Positions 15,592-24,225 of a stretch of DNA of 64,000 nucleotides are shown in pieces. Where the stretch lies: NCBI RefSeq assembly GCF_026410285.1, contig NZ_JAPMLP010000001.1, positions 1 through 64,000 on the forward strand, read 5' to 3'. This stretch comes from Sulfitobacter sp. F26169L (lineage in GTDB: Bacteria; Pseudomonadota; Alphaproteobacteria; Rhodobacterales; Rhodobacteraceae). Positions within the stretch are counted from its first letter, which is position 1; the number at the start of each line of letters is the position of its first letter. The notes under the pieces are model-generated. The model had not been told where the DNA came from, made no database searches, and saw nothing but the letters and a program-made list of their open reading frames with translations. Position numbers and translations under genes: made by a program.

Positions 15592-16979
15592 CTGTCTGCA
15601 CACCGCGCGCATGCTGACGCAACCCGCGCCACCTCTTCATCGGTAACAGTGCGCATATCCAACAGTACCCGGTCTTGGGCGATGCGCCCGATGACGGGCG
15701 GATCATTCTGGCGCAGGGCCGCAGACAACCCATCGGCGGACAGCCCATCAACGCAGATGGAAACAGCACAGCTTTGCAACTCTTGCGCGGGCACGGCGCC
15801 AGCACCGACATGGGCGATCGTTTCCACCACAACCGCATCAGGAATGCCGCTGCCGTGCAGGGATGCTATCAATCTGTGTGCGCGCCGCTGAACTTCTTCC
15901 AGCGGTTGCGCCAGCATTTGCAAAACCGGTATTTCGCGCAGCGGGTCAGACGGCGCACGGTAAAGGCGCAATGTCGCCTCAAGCGCCGCCAGCGACAGTT
16001 TGTCGGTACGCACGGCACGCATCAACGGATGGGATTTCAGCTGTGCCACCAGATCGCGCCGCCCCGCGATGATACCCGCCTGCGGCCCGCCCAGCAGCTT
16101 GTCTCCCGAAAACATAACCAGATCGACGCCCGCTTGGATAATGTCCGCCACCACAGGCTCGTCCGTCAGGCCGAACGGGGCCAGATCAACCAGAACTCCG
16201 CTTCCGAGGTCTTCCATCAGGATAACACCATGCGCCGCGGCCAGTTTTGCAAGCTCTTGCCGCGTCGGGGATGCGGTGAAACCGACGATCTTGAAATTGC
16301 TGGTATGGCTTTTGAGCAGCACTGCTGTTTCACCGTCAATCTCCTGGGCATAATCACTGGCGCGGGTTTTGTTGGTTGTGCCGACTTCGCGCAGGGTCGC
16401 GCCGCTTTGCGCGATGACGTCCGGCAAACGGTACGACCCGCCGATTTCAATCAGCTCCCCTCGGGAGGCGATAACATTGCGCCCCGATGCAGTGGCAAGC
16501 AGCCCAAGCAGAACAGCAGCAGCGCAGTTGTTGACCACAACAGCAGCCTGCGCCCCGGTCAGTTCACAGATCAGGTTTTCCACATGTTCATGCCGCGATC
16601 CGCGTTTTCCAGTATCCAGATCCAGTTCCAGATTACTGGGCGCCGCTGCAACGCCACTCATGGCTGTGATCGCCTTTGGTGCCAAGCGCGCGCGCCCGAG
16701 ATTGGTGTGGATGATGATGCCGGTCGCATTGATCACAGGCATCAAAGACGGACGCCGGTATGTTTCAATCATTTCCGTTAGGCGTTCGGCAAAACCGGCG
16801 CTTTCAAAATCGGGGAGATCGGCGGTCGTGCCGGCCATAATGCCAGCGCGCAGTTCGGCGATCATCTGCCGCAAGGTTTGAGCCGTTTCGGCGCGGCTAT
16901 AACGCTCTGCCACGTTCTGCACAGCCTGCTGGGCCAGCAAGGACTGGATTTGCGGCAAGTCAGACAGTTTTGGGGGCAT
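15588..16979 (-). CDS. selA: L-seryl-tRNA(Sec) selenium transferase SelA
   Basis: The 463-residue PLP enzyme converts seryl-tRNA(Sec) to selenocysteinyl-tRNA(Sec) using selenophosphate. The PLP-binding Lys294 sits in SGDKLLGGPQ, matching Lys295 of E. coli. The preceding segment with HTNLGRA near 91-97 and EDLGSG near 256-261 also fits. GGAG lies 7 bases before the ATG at 16979; an in-frame ATG 27 bases upstream has no such site. It is first in the selA-selB-selC-thioredoxin-UGSC run and overlaps selB by 4 bases. Confidence 0.97.
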   Translation of the reverse strand: MPPKLSDLPQIQSLLAQQAVQNVAERYSRAETAQTLRQMIAELRAGIMAGTTADLPDFESAGFAERLTEMIETYRRPSLMPVINATGIIIHTNLGRARLAPKAITAMSGVAAAPSNLELDLDTGKRGSRHEHVENLICELTGAQAAVVVNNCAAAVLLGLLATASGRNVIASRGELIEIGGSYRLPDVIAQSGATLREVGTTNKTRASDYAQEIDGETAVLLKSHTSNFKIVGFTASPTRQELAKLAAAHGVILMEDLGSGVLVDLAPFGLTDEPVVADIIQAGVDLVMFSGDKLLGGPQAGIIAGRRDLVAQLKSHPLMRAVRTDKLSLAALEATLRLYRAPSDPLREIPVLQMLAQPLEEVQRRAHRLIASLHGSGIPDAVVVETIAHVGAGAVPAQELQSCAVSICVDGLSADGLSAALRQNDPPVIGRIAQDRVLLDMRTVTDEEVARVASACARCADR

Positions 16980-17387
16980 GACTGCTCCGAATTTTGTTGG
17001 AAGCATTATTGCAGTGATGTTCTGCTAATCTGGCTGGTCAATTTTGCAGCCAGCGTAACGTCTTATCTTTCCCACGTCGAGGTATGTTGCCCTTACATCT
17101 GCGCAAACACATTCGCGTGTGTCTGCCTGTTGACGCTGCGTAGCGAGTTGCAAAGGGAACCAAATGGGCAACTTAAAAGTTAGAGAGGGACGCTGCGGTG
17201 CCGGCGCGGTTATACTCGTGCAATTGGCGCATGACTTGCGGACACGTTCCGAAAGCAATCGCCTGGGCAGTCGCGTTCCCCTCGATCCGCGACGGATGCG
17301 CCGTCATATCGACCACGCCAGCCTGGTTGAACAGGTCTGCAAACTTGAATATGGGGCAGCAGCCCAAAGCCCTGAAGGAACTGATCC
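16980..17387. other. Divergent intergenic region between selA and the RND operon
   Basis: About 400 bases without a supported gene. A 7-bp perfect stem (17030-17036 and 17047-17053) with a 10-base loop lies in the presumed selA leader, about 50 bases before its start. A 76-codon frame on the minus strand (17173-17403) has a protein-like last third but no recognised domain, and overlaps the start of the next gene. Confidence 0.4.
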
Positions 17388-18578
17388 ATGAAAGATGTCG
17401 CAACCAAAACCGCAGGTGGCAAAGCCGTGCGGGACAAGGTCAAATCGCCACAAGCTACATCAGATCAAACCGACAGCGCGCCGCAGCGGCTGAAATTCGA
17501 CTCCGACAAGGGCGCGTCAAGATCTACGTGGATCGCCGCGCTATTGGTGATTGCGATTGTCGGATGGATGGGCAGCGGATTTATCTTTCCTTCTGCCGAT
17601 GAGGGGGATGTGACCCAGCGCGAGCCGTTGAAACCGGTCGCCGTGGCGGTTACCCAATCGGTTGCCGAAACCGTTACGCAGTTTTACCGCGCCGAGGGGC
17701 AGGCCCTGCCGGACCGCGACACGATGCTGCGCGCGGAGACATCCGGCGATATTGCAGAGGTCCTTGTGAAAAAAGGGCAGGATGTTGAGGCGGGCGCGGT
17801 AATTGCGCGCTTTGACCCGACCAACAACGAGGCCGACACCAACCGCGCAGCAGAAGAACTCGCGCGCGCGCAGCGCGAGTTTGATAACGCGTCAAAGCTG
17901 CTGGAGCGCGGCATTGCCACCGCAGACCGCGTCGCGCAAGCCCGCGCTGCGCTGGCCTCGGCGCGCGCGCAGGTCACAGCGGCAGAGCAGGCTGCAAAAG
18001 CGCTGACCATTACCGCCCCTTTCGCAGGGCGCATCGAGACGCTTGATCTGGATGCCGGAGAGTTCGTGCAGAGCGGTGCCAATGTCGGGCGGCTGGTTGA
18101 TATTTCGCCACTGACGGTTGCAATTCAGGTGCCGCAGCAATCGCTGACGCTGCTTTCTGTCGGGCAGCCTGCCAATGTGAATTTTATCATCGGTGAAAAG
18201 CGCGAAGGCACGGTTACGTTTATCGGCACCTCTGCTGCATCGGAAACCCGCACGTTTCTGGCCGAGGTCGAGGTCGCCAATGATGATTTTGCGATCCCTG
18301 CCGGTATCTCTGCCGAGGTGGTCATACCCACGGGCGAGGCTGTCGCGCATTTTCTTGCTCCGTCAATCGTTTCACTTGATGCCGAAGGCACGCTGGGGAT
18401 CAAAACGGTCAATGCGGAAAACAAGGTCGAGTTCTTTCCTGTAAAGGTCGTGCGCGCGCAGATAGACGGGATCTGGGTCACGGGTTTGCCTGAAATTACT
18501 GATGTGATCACGGTAGGACAGGGATTTGTCAGCGCGGGTGAGGTGGTTGCACCCTCTGCGGCGGAGCCAAAGCAATGA
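17388..18578 (+). CDS. RND efflux periplasmic adaptor (membrane fusion protein)
   Basis: The 396-residue product has a charged cytoplasmic tail (1-46), one membrane segment (about 47-67) and the usual adaptor layout. Lipoyl half-motifs flank an alpha-helical hairpin rich in Ala and Gln (about 145-205), then beta-barrel and membrane-proximal domains. It would join the inner-membrane RND pump to an outer-membrane channel. It overlaps the pump gene by ATGA (18575-18578). No outer-membrane channel gene is adjacent, so a shared TolC is expected. Substrate unknown. AAGGA precedes the ATG. Confidence 0.9.
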   Translation: MKDVATKTAGGKAVRDKVKSPQATSDQTDSAPQRLKFDSDKGASRSTWIAALLVIAIVGWMGSGFIFPSADEGDVTQREPLKPVAVAVTQSVAETVTQFYRAEGQALPDRDTMLRAETSGDIAEVLVKKGQDVEAGAVIARFDPTNNEADTNRAAEELARAQREFDNASKLLERGIATADRVAQARAALASARAQVTAAEQAAKALTITAPFAGRIETLDLDAGEFVQSGANVGRLVDISPLTVAIQVPQQSLTLLSVGQPANVNFIIGEKREGTVTFIGTSAASETRTFLAEVEVANDDFAIPAGISAEVVIPTGEAVAHFLAPSIVSLDAEGTLGIKTVNAENKVEFFPVKVVRAQIDGIWVTGLPEITDVITVGQGFVSAGEVVAPSAAEPKQ

Positions 18579-21500
18579 ACACCATAATTGACGCCGCGTT
18601 TTCGCGTTCGCGCGTTGTTGTCATGGCGCTGCTCATGGTGCTGACGCTGGGCGCATATGCCTATGTCTCTATTCCGAAAGAGGCAAACCCCGAAGTGCCA
18701 CTACCGCTGTTTTATGTCTCCACGGGGTTGGACGGGATCAGCCCGTCAGACGCCGAGCGATTGTTGATCGAACCAATGGAAACCGAGTTCGCTTCCATTG
18801 CCGGACTGGACAGTATGAAGTCGGATGCGACCGAAGGGTTTGCCAGTATCCTGCTTGAGTTCAGTCCCGGTGGGGACAATCAGGAAGCGCTGGACAAGGT
18901 GCGCGATGCCGCCGATCGGGTGCAATCCGAATTGCCTGAAGATGCGAACGACATCAATATCACCGAGATCAACACAGCCCTGTTCCCGATTATTACAACC
19001 ATTTTGTCTGGTCCTGTGCCGGAACGGACTCTGAACGCACTTGCTGAGAAAATTCAGGACGAGGTCGAGGGGCTGAAAGGCGTGCTGGAAGTCAAAATCG
19101 GCGGCCAGCGGTTTGAGTTTCTCGAAGTGCTGATCGATCCAACGGTGTTCCAAACCTACAACCTGTCCTTTGACGAATTAATCGGCCAAATTCAGCGTAA
19201 CAACCGCCTGATTGCTGCGGGAGCTATTGAAACCGGATCAGGCCGGATTGTGCTGAAGGTTCCGGGATTGATCGAAAACCTCGAAGACGTGATGGCAATG
19301 CCGGTAAAGGTGCGCGGCAGTGCCGTTGTCACATTCGGCGATGTCGCCACAATCCGGCGCACGTTCGAAGACCCCGATTCATTTGCGCGCATCGACGGGC
19401 AGCCAGCCTTGGCACTTGAGGTTACAAAACGATCCGGCGCAAATATCATCGACACGGTGGATGAGGTGAAGGCGCTGGTGGAAGAATTGCGCGTGGACTG
19501 GCCTGACAGTATCGAAATCACCTATCTGCAAGACCAGAGCAAGCAGGTGAAAGACATGCTGAGCGATCTGGAGGCAAATGTGATTGCCGCCGTGATCCTT
19601 GTGATGATCGTTATCGTGCTTGCACTGGGTTTTCGCTCGGCGATCCTTGTGGGGCTGTCTATTCCAGGGGCGTTTCTGGCAGGGGTCATTGCACTGTGGA
19701 CGATGGGTTACACGATGAATATCGTCGTGCTGTTTTCACTGATCCTTGTGGTCGGCATGTTGGTTGACGGTGCGATTGTCACCACGGAACTGGCCGACCG
19801 CAAACTACAAGAGGGGGCCGAACCTAAAGAGGCTTATTCCTTTGCCGCCAAACGCATGGCGTGGCCGATTATAGCGTCTACTGCCACAACGCTAAGCGTG
19901 TTTTTTCCGTTGCTGTTCTGGTCAGGCATGGTGGGGGAGTTTATGAAATTCCTGCCCACTACAGTGATCCTGACACTCACTGCATCGCTGTTTATGGCGC
20001 TTGTGTTCATACCGGTTGTGGGCGGGTTGATCGGCAAACGGCAGCCGCAGTCGGCTTCTGCCAAGGCCGCCCTTCACGCTGCCGAAATTGGCGATCCGCG
20101 TGACATGCGGGGGCTGACGGGGCTGTATGTGCGTGTGCTGCAATGGGCCATTCTGCGGCCCGCAACGACGGTCCTGTTGGCGGTCGCGCTATTGCTCGGT
20201 GGCTTCGGGCTGTATGGCCAGTTCGGCAAAGGAATCAGCTTTTTCCCCTCTGTCGAGCCTGATTTCATGCAGGTGCAGGTGCGTGCGCGCGATAACTTCT
20301 CGATTTTTCAGCGCGACGCGCTGGTGCGCGCCGTAGAGGACCGCCTGCTGGGGTATGACGAAATCGCCAGCATCTATGCGCGTTCGATGATGAGCGCGGG
20401 GCAGGGGGACGAAGAAACCATCGGTACTTTGCAACTGGAGTTAACACCGTGGGACACCCGCCGCACCGCTGCCGAAATCGGCGTTGATATCCGTGAAAGC
20501 GTTTCGGACATTGCGGGCATTGATGTGCAGGTGCAAACCGAAAGCGGTGGCCCGTCGACAGGCAAGCCGATAAACTTGCAAATTACAGCCCGCAATCCTG
20601 ATGTGCAGGGACGGGCCGTTCAACAAATTCGCGAGATCATGGATCGCATCGGCGGCTTCACCGACGTGACAGACACCCGCCCCGTGCCGGGCGTTGAAGT
20701 GTCAATTCTGGTTAACCGCGCAGAGGCCGCGCGTTTCGGCGCGGATGTCAGTCTGCTGGGGCAGGCAGTTCAACTGCTGACCCAAGGTATTACTGTGGCT
20801 GATTACCGCCCCGGTGATGTAGACGGATCGCTTGATATCCGCGTGCGGTTCCCGCGCGAGGAACGGTCCCTCTCCGAGCTTGCAGGCCTGCGCGTGCCGA
20901 CCTCTGCGGGACTGGTGCCGATCTCCAACTTTGTTACCTTCGCGCCGACCGAGCGGACAGGGGTGATCCGACGCATCGACGAAAAGCGGGTGACGACAAT
21001 TGAGGCGAACGTAGCGCCCAATGTGCTGGTAAATGATCAGGTCATTGCCCTGACCGCCGCGCTGAACGAGGCGGATTTGCCCGAAGGCGTTGAATTCAAC
21101 TTCGCTGGCGAGGCAGAGGATCAGGCCGAAAGCATGGCTTTCCTGATCGGGGCGTTCATCTCTGCCGTATTCATGATGTTTGTGATCCTTGTGATCCAGT
21201 TCAACAACTTCTTTCAGGCTTTCGTCGTGATGAGTGCGATCATCTTTTCCATCGCAGGTGTGCTGCTGGGGCTGATCATCACAGGCCGACCGTTTGGTGT
21301 AGTGATGGGCGGTATCGGTGTCATTGCGCTGGCAGGGATTGTGGTGAACAACAATATCATCCTGATCGACACTTATAACGATTTCAAGGCAGAGGGCCGC
21401 ACACCGCTTGAGTCAGCGCTGCGGACCGGCGCGCAGCGTCTGCGTCCTGTAATCCTTACATCTGTGACAACTGCACTGGGCCTGATGCCCATGGTGATCG

Positions 21501-21697
21501 GCCTGAACCTGAACTTCTTCACCCGTGAAATCGTCTATGGCGCGCCGTCGACCCAGTGGTGGACCGAGCTTTCCTCGGCTATTGCGGGTGGTTTGATTGT
21601 GGCAACAGTCCTGACGCTGGTTGTTACTCCGGCGATGCTGATACTGGGCGAGCGTAAGTCAAATCGCCGCGTCCCGCAGGCGCAACCGGCGGAGTGA
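18575..21697 (+). CDS. RND superfamily efflux permease
   Basis: The 1040-residue product has the classic RND topology: a first membrane helix near residues 10-30, a large periplasmic loop, a block of six helices (about 335-500), a second large periplasmic loop after a helix near 530, and a final helix block (about 860-1030). The proton-relay motif in helix 4 reads VGMLVDGAIV, so only the first of the paired Asp residues of AcrB-type pumps is kept; the second is Gly. This is seen in part of the family and may signal a different coupling. It is co-translated with the adaptor. Substrate not deducible. Confidence 0.92.
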   Translation: MNTIIDAAFSRSRVVVMALLMVLTLGAYAYVSIPKEANPEVPLPLFYVSTGLDGISPSDAERLLIEPMETEFASIAGLDSMKSDATEGFASILLEFSPGGDNQEALDKVRDAADRVQSELPEDANDINITEINTALFPIITTILSGPVPERTLNALAEKIQDEVEGLKGVLEVKIGGQRFEFLEVLIDPTVFQTYNLSFDELIGQIQRNNRLIAAGAIETGSGRIVLKVPGLIENLEDVMAMPVKVRGSAVVTFGDVATIRRTFEDPDSFARIDGQPALALEVTKRSGANIIDTVDEVKALVEELRVDWPDSIEITYLQDQSKQVKDMLSDLEANVIAAVILVMIVIVLALGFRSAILVGLSIPGAFLAGVIALWTMGYTMNIVVLFSLILVVGMLVDGAIVTTELADRKLQEGAEPKEAYSFAAKRMAWPIIASTATTLSVFFPLLFWSGMVGEFMKFLPTTVILTLTASLFMALVFIPVVGGLIGKRQPQSASAKAALHAAEIGDPRDMRGLTGLYVRVLQWAILRPATTVLLAVALLLGGFGLYGQFGKGISFFPSVEPDFMQVQVRARDNFSIFQRDALVRAVEDRLLGYDEIASIYARSMMSAGQGDEETIGTLQLELTPWDTRRTAAEIGVDIRESVSDIAGIDVQVQTESGGPSTGKPINLQITARNPDVQGRAVQQIREIMDRIGGFTDVTDTRPVPGVEVSILVNRAEAARFGADVSLLGQAVQLLTQGITVADYRPGDVDGSLDIRVRFPREERSLSELAGLRVPTSAGLVPISNFVTFAPTERTGVIRRIDEKRVTTIEANVAPNVLVNDQVIALTAALNEADLPEGVEFNFAGEAEDQAESMAFLIGAFISAVFMMFVILVIQFNNFFQAFVVMSAIIFSIAGVLLGLIITGRPFGVVMGGIGVIALAGIVVNNNIILIDTYNDFKAEGRTPLESALRTGAQRLRPVILTSVTTALGLMPMVIGLNLNFFTREIVYGAPSTQWWTELSSAIAGGLIVATVLTLVVTPAMLILGERKSNRRVPQAQPAE

Positions 21698-21734
21698 GCA
21701 GGCGCGGCGAGGCCATGAAGGCCGGTCGCCCTGC
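21698..21734 (+). terminator. GC-rich hairpin after the RND permease
   Basis: An imperfect stem (GCAG/CTGC outside, GGCG-A-GGCC/GGCC-GGT-CGCC inside, loop ATGAA) starts at the permease stop codon. No T-run follows beyond TTG, so termination would be weak or Rho-assisted. Confidence 0.4.
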
Positions 21735-21824
21735 TTGCCACCCAATAATCCTGTCCCCTTAGCGGCTTGCCATTCCGGCAGCGGCTTGGCAGTCTGCGCG
21801 CAACAGTTTGACAGGACCACCGCC

Positions 21825-23279
21825 ATGCCCATTCGCCCCCTTGATATTGACCCGACCCATTGCCTGATCGGTGGTAAGTGGGCACCCTGTGACAGCGGGA
21901 AGACGATGCCGCTGATCAACCCTTCGGATGGAAGCGCCCTGTGCGATATCGCGCTTGGCGGGGCGACGGACATTGACCGTGCCGTTGCTGCGGCGCGGGC
22001 GGCTTTTGATGGTCCGTGGGGGCGCGCGACAGCGGTTGAACGGGGCCGTGTGCTGCAGAAAATCGGCGCGCTGGTGCTGGAAAATATCGATGAGCTGGCC
22101 AAGCTTGAGGCGCTGGATGTCGGCAAGCCGCTGACACAGGCGCGCGCCGATGTGGTCGCGCTTGCCCGCTACATGGAATTCTATGCGGGTGCCGTGGATA
22201 AGTTGCACGGCCAGACGATCCCCTATCTTGATGGCTATACCGTTTATACCCTGCGTGAACCACACGGTGTCACCGGGCATATCATCCCGTGGAATTACCC
22301 GATGCAGATCATCGGGCGCTCTGTCGGTGCGGCACTGGCAACCGGCAATGCCGCAGTGTTGAAACCCGCGGAAGAAGCATGCCTGACCGCCCTCGCATTT
22401 GGTGAACTGGCGCGCCGTGCCGGATTGCCAGATGGTGCGTTGAATGTCGTTTCCGGCACAGGTGCCGAAGCAGGGGCCGCGCTGACGTCCCATGCAGGCG
22501 TTAACCATATCTCGTTTACAGGATCGGTTGGCACCGGCCGTCTGATCCAGCAGGCCGCAGCGCATAATGTTGTGCCTGTCACGCTTGAACTGGGCGGTAA
22601 ATCTCCGCAACTGGTGTTTGACGATGCCGATATTGATGCGGCGCTGCCGTTTCTGGTGAATGCCGGCATCCAGAACGCGGGACAGACCTGTTCTGCCTCG
22701 TCGCGGATATTGGTCCAGCGCGGTGTATATGACGAAGTCGTTGGCAAAATGGCCGAGCGTTATGGCGCGTTGCGCGCTGGGCCCGCTATGGCCGATCTGG
22801 CGGTCGGGCCGCTTGTATCGCAGCGCCAGAAAGAAATTGTCGAAGGGTTTTTGGCAAAAGGTGCTGATCTGAACAAGATCGCCAAAGGCGAGGTGATCCC
22901 TGATGCGCCATCCGGTGGCGCCTACGTAGCCCCCAGCTTGTTCGAGGGTGTGTCGCCCGATCACACACTGGCCCAAGACGAGATTTTCGGCCCCGTGCAG
23001 GTGATCATCCCGTTTGACGACGAAGCGGAGGCGTTGGCGATTGCCAACGGTACGGCTTTTGGCTTGGTTGCCTCTGTCTGGTCACGTGACGGTGCGCGGC
23101 AGATGCGGCTGGCCCGCGCGTTGCGTTCGGGGCAGGTGTTTTTGAACAATTACGGCGCGGGGGGCGGCGTTGAACTGCCCTTTGGCGGGTCGGGCCTGTC
23201 CGGCCATGGCCGCGAGAAAGGTTTCGAGGCACTCTACGGCTTTACATCGTTGAAAACAGTGGCGGCGTACCACGGCTGA
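21825..23279 (+). CDS. Aldehyde dehydrogenase (NAD(P)-dependent)
   Basis: The 484-residue enzyme oxidises an aldehyde to the acid. It shows the general base Glu255 in LELGGKS and the catalytic Cys289 in NAGQTCSAS. The IPWNYP coenzyme segment lies near 154-159 and the C-terminal oligomerisation part ends in PFGGSGLSGHGREKG. Length is normal for the ALDH superfamily. The ATG at 21825 fits family N-termini; an earlier in-frame start at 21735 adds unlike residues. It is followed by an SDR gene 39 bases later. Together they may oxidise an alcohol through aldehyde to acid. Substrate specificity cannot be read. Confidence 0.92.
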   Translation: MPIRPLDIDPTHCLIGGKWAPCDSGKTMPLINPSDGSALCDIALGGATDIDRAVAAARAAFDGPWGRATAVERGRVLQKIGALVLENIDELAKLEALDVGKPLTQARADVVALARYMEFYAGAVDKLHGQTIPYLDGYTVYTLREPHGVTGHIIPWNYPMQIIGRSVGAALATGNAAVLKPAEEACLTALAFGELARRAGLPDGALNVVSGTGAEAGAALTSHAGVNHISFTGSVGTGRLIQQAAAHNVVPVTLELGGKSPQLVFDDADIDAALPFLVNAGIQNAGQTCSASSRILVQRGVYDEVVGKMAERYGALRAGPAMADLAVGPLVSQRQKEIVEGFLAKGADLNKIAKGEVIPDAPSGGAYVAPSLFEGVSPDHTLAQDEIFGPVQVIIPFDDEAEALAIANGTAFGLVASVWSRDGARQMRLARALRSGQVFLNNYGAGGGVELPFGGSGLSGHGREKGFEALYGFTSLKTVAAYHG

Positions 23280-23318
23280 TGCCGTAATCGAGCAGACATA
23301 AACCGGAAGGAGTAAGCC

Positions 23319-24065
23319 ATGCGCTTGCAAGGAAAAACAGCAATTGTAACGGGTGGCGCGTCAGGGTTTGGCGCTGGGATTGTGCGCAAATTTGTCGCCG
23401 AAGGGGCGCAGGTAATGATTGCCGACCTCAATACTGAAGCGGCAGAGGAGTTGCGTCAGGAAATTGGCGCACATGCCATTGTGGCAACCGTGAACGTCGC
23501 AGACGGGGCCGCCGTCAAGGCAATGACCGCGCAAGCGGTGGACGCATGGGGCCGGATTGATATTCTGGTCAATAACGCAGGAGTCACGCATTTGCCCGCG
23601 CCGATGGAGACGGTCAGCGAAGAGGATTTTGACCTCGTCTTCGCCGTGAACTGCAAATCTGTCTATCTTACCGCACAGCACATTGTACCCCTGATGAAGG
23701 AAAAGGGGCAGGGCAGTATTCTTAACCTCGCCTCGACTGCGGGTGTTTCACCACGCCCGAACCTAAGCTGGTACAACGCCTCTAAAGGGTGGATGAACAA
23801 CGCGACGCGTGGCATGGCGGTTGAGCTTGCCCCCAGCGGTGTGCGGGTAAATGCGCTGAATCCTGTTGCGGGGGAAACCCCCCTGCTGAAAAGCTTTCTG
23901 GGGGAAGATACGCCGGAAATGCGCGCCAAATTCCTGTCGACGATCCCGATCGGACGATTCTCGACGCCCGAGGATATGGGCAATGCAGCGTGCTTCCTGT
24001 GCTCTGACGAGGCGTCAATGATCACCGGTGTCTGCATGGAAGTCGACGGCGGGCGTTGTATCTGA
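23319..24065 (+). CDS. Short-chain dehydrogenase/reductase, classical type
   Basis: The 248-residue NAD(P)-dependent oxidoreductase carries the cofactor motif TGGASGFG (11-18), NNAG (85-88), catalytic Ser139, Tyr152 and Lys156 (YNASK), and a C-terminal EVDGGR. A good ribosome-binding site (GGAAGGAG) precedes the ATG. It is most like the 3-oxoacyl-reductase/glucose 1-dehydrogenase branch. The paired aldehyde dehydrogenase suggests a catabolic role rather than fatty-acid synthesis. Confidence 0.92.
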   Translation: MRLQGKTAIVTGGASGFGAGIVRKFVAEGAQVMIADLNTEAAEELRQEIGAHAIVATVNVADGAAVKAMTAQAVDAWGRIDILVNNAGVTHLPAPMETVSEEDFDLVFAVNCKSVYLTAQHIVPLMKEKGQGSILNLASTAGVSPRPNLSWYNASKGWMNNATRGMAVELAPSGVRVNALNPVAGETPLLKSFLGEDTPEMRAKFLSTIPIGRFSTPEDMGNAACFLCSDEASMITGVCMEVDGGRCI

Positions 24066-24180
24066 TCAAAAACCTGAACAAAATTGCTTGATCGTCTTGG
24101 TATCGGTTCGCACCTTTTGTAAAAACCGCATAATGTAACCCAAATCATCGTGACGATTCCGAAACGCGGTGAGACGACAA

Positions 24181-24205
24181 GCCTGGAGGGGATACATCCT
24201 CGGGC
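24181..24205 (+). promoter_or_regulatory. Structured leader hairpin upstream of mrpA
   Basis: GCCU-G-GAGG pairs with CCUC-GGGC to give an 8-bp stem with one bulged G and an 8-base loop (GGAUACAU). It ends 11 bases before the CGGAG ribosome-binding site (24216-24220). A competing pairing of GGGG (24188-24191) with CCCC (24205-24208) is possible. This looks like a regulatory RNA leader, but I cannot assign it to a named class. Confidence 0.45.
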
Positions 24206-24225
24206 CCCAACAGTACGGAGCTTGC

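Noticed and set aside
17164..17391. 75-codon plus-strand frame before the RND adaptor gene
   Set aside because: It overlaps the adaptor start, has no ribosome-binding site and no protein-like pattern.
21759..22976. 405-codon minus-strand frame opposite the aldehyde dehydrogenase gene
   Set aside because: The plus-strand frame has all aldehyde dehydrogenase catalytic residues; the antisense frame has no recognisable domain.
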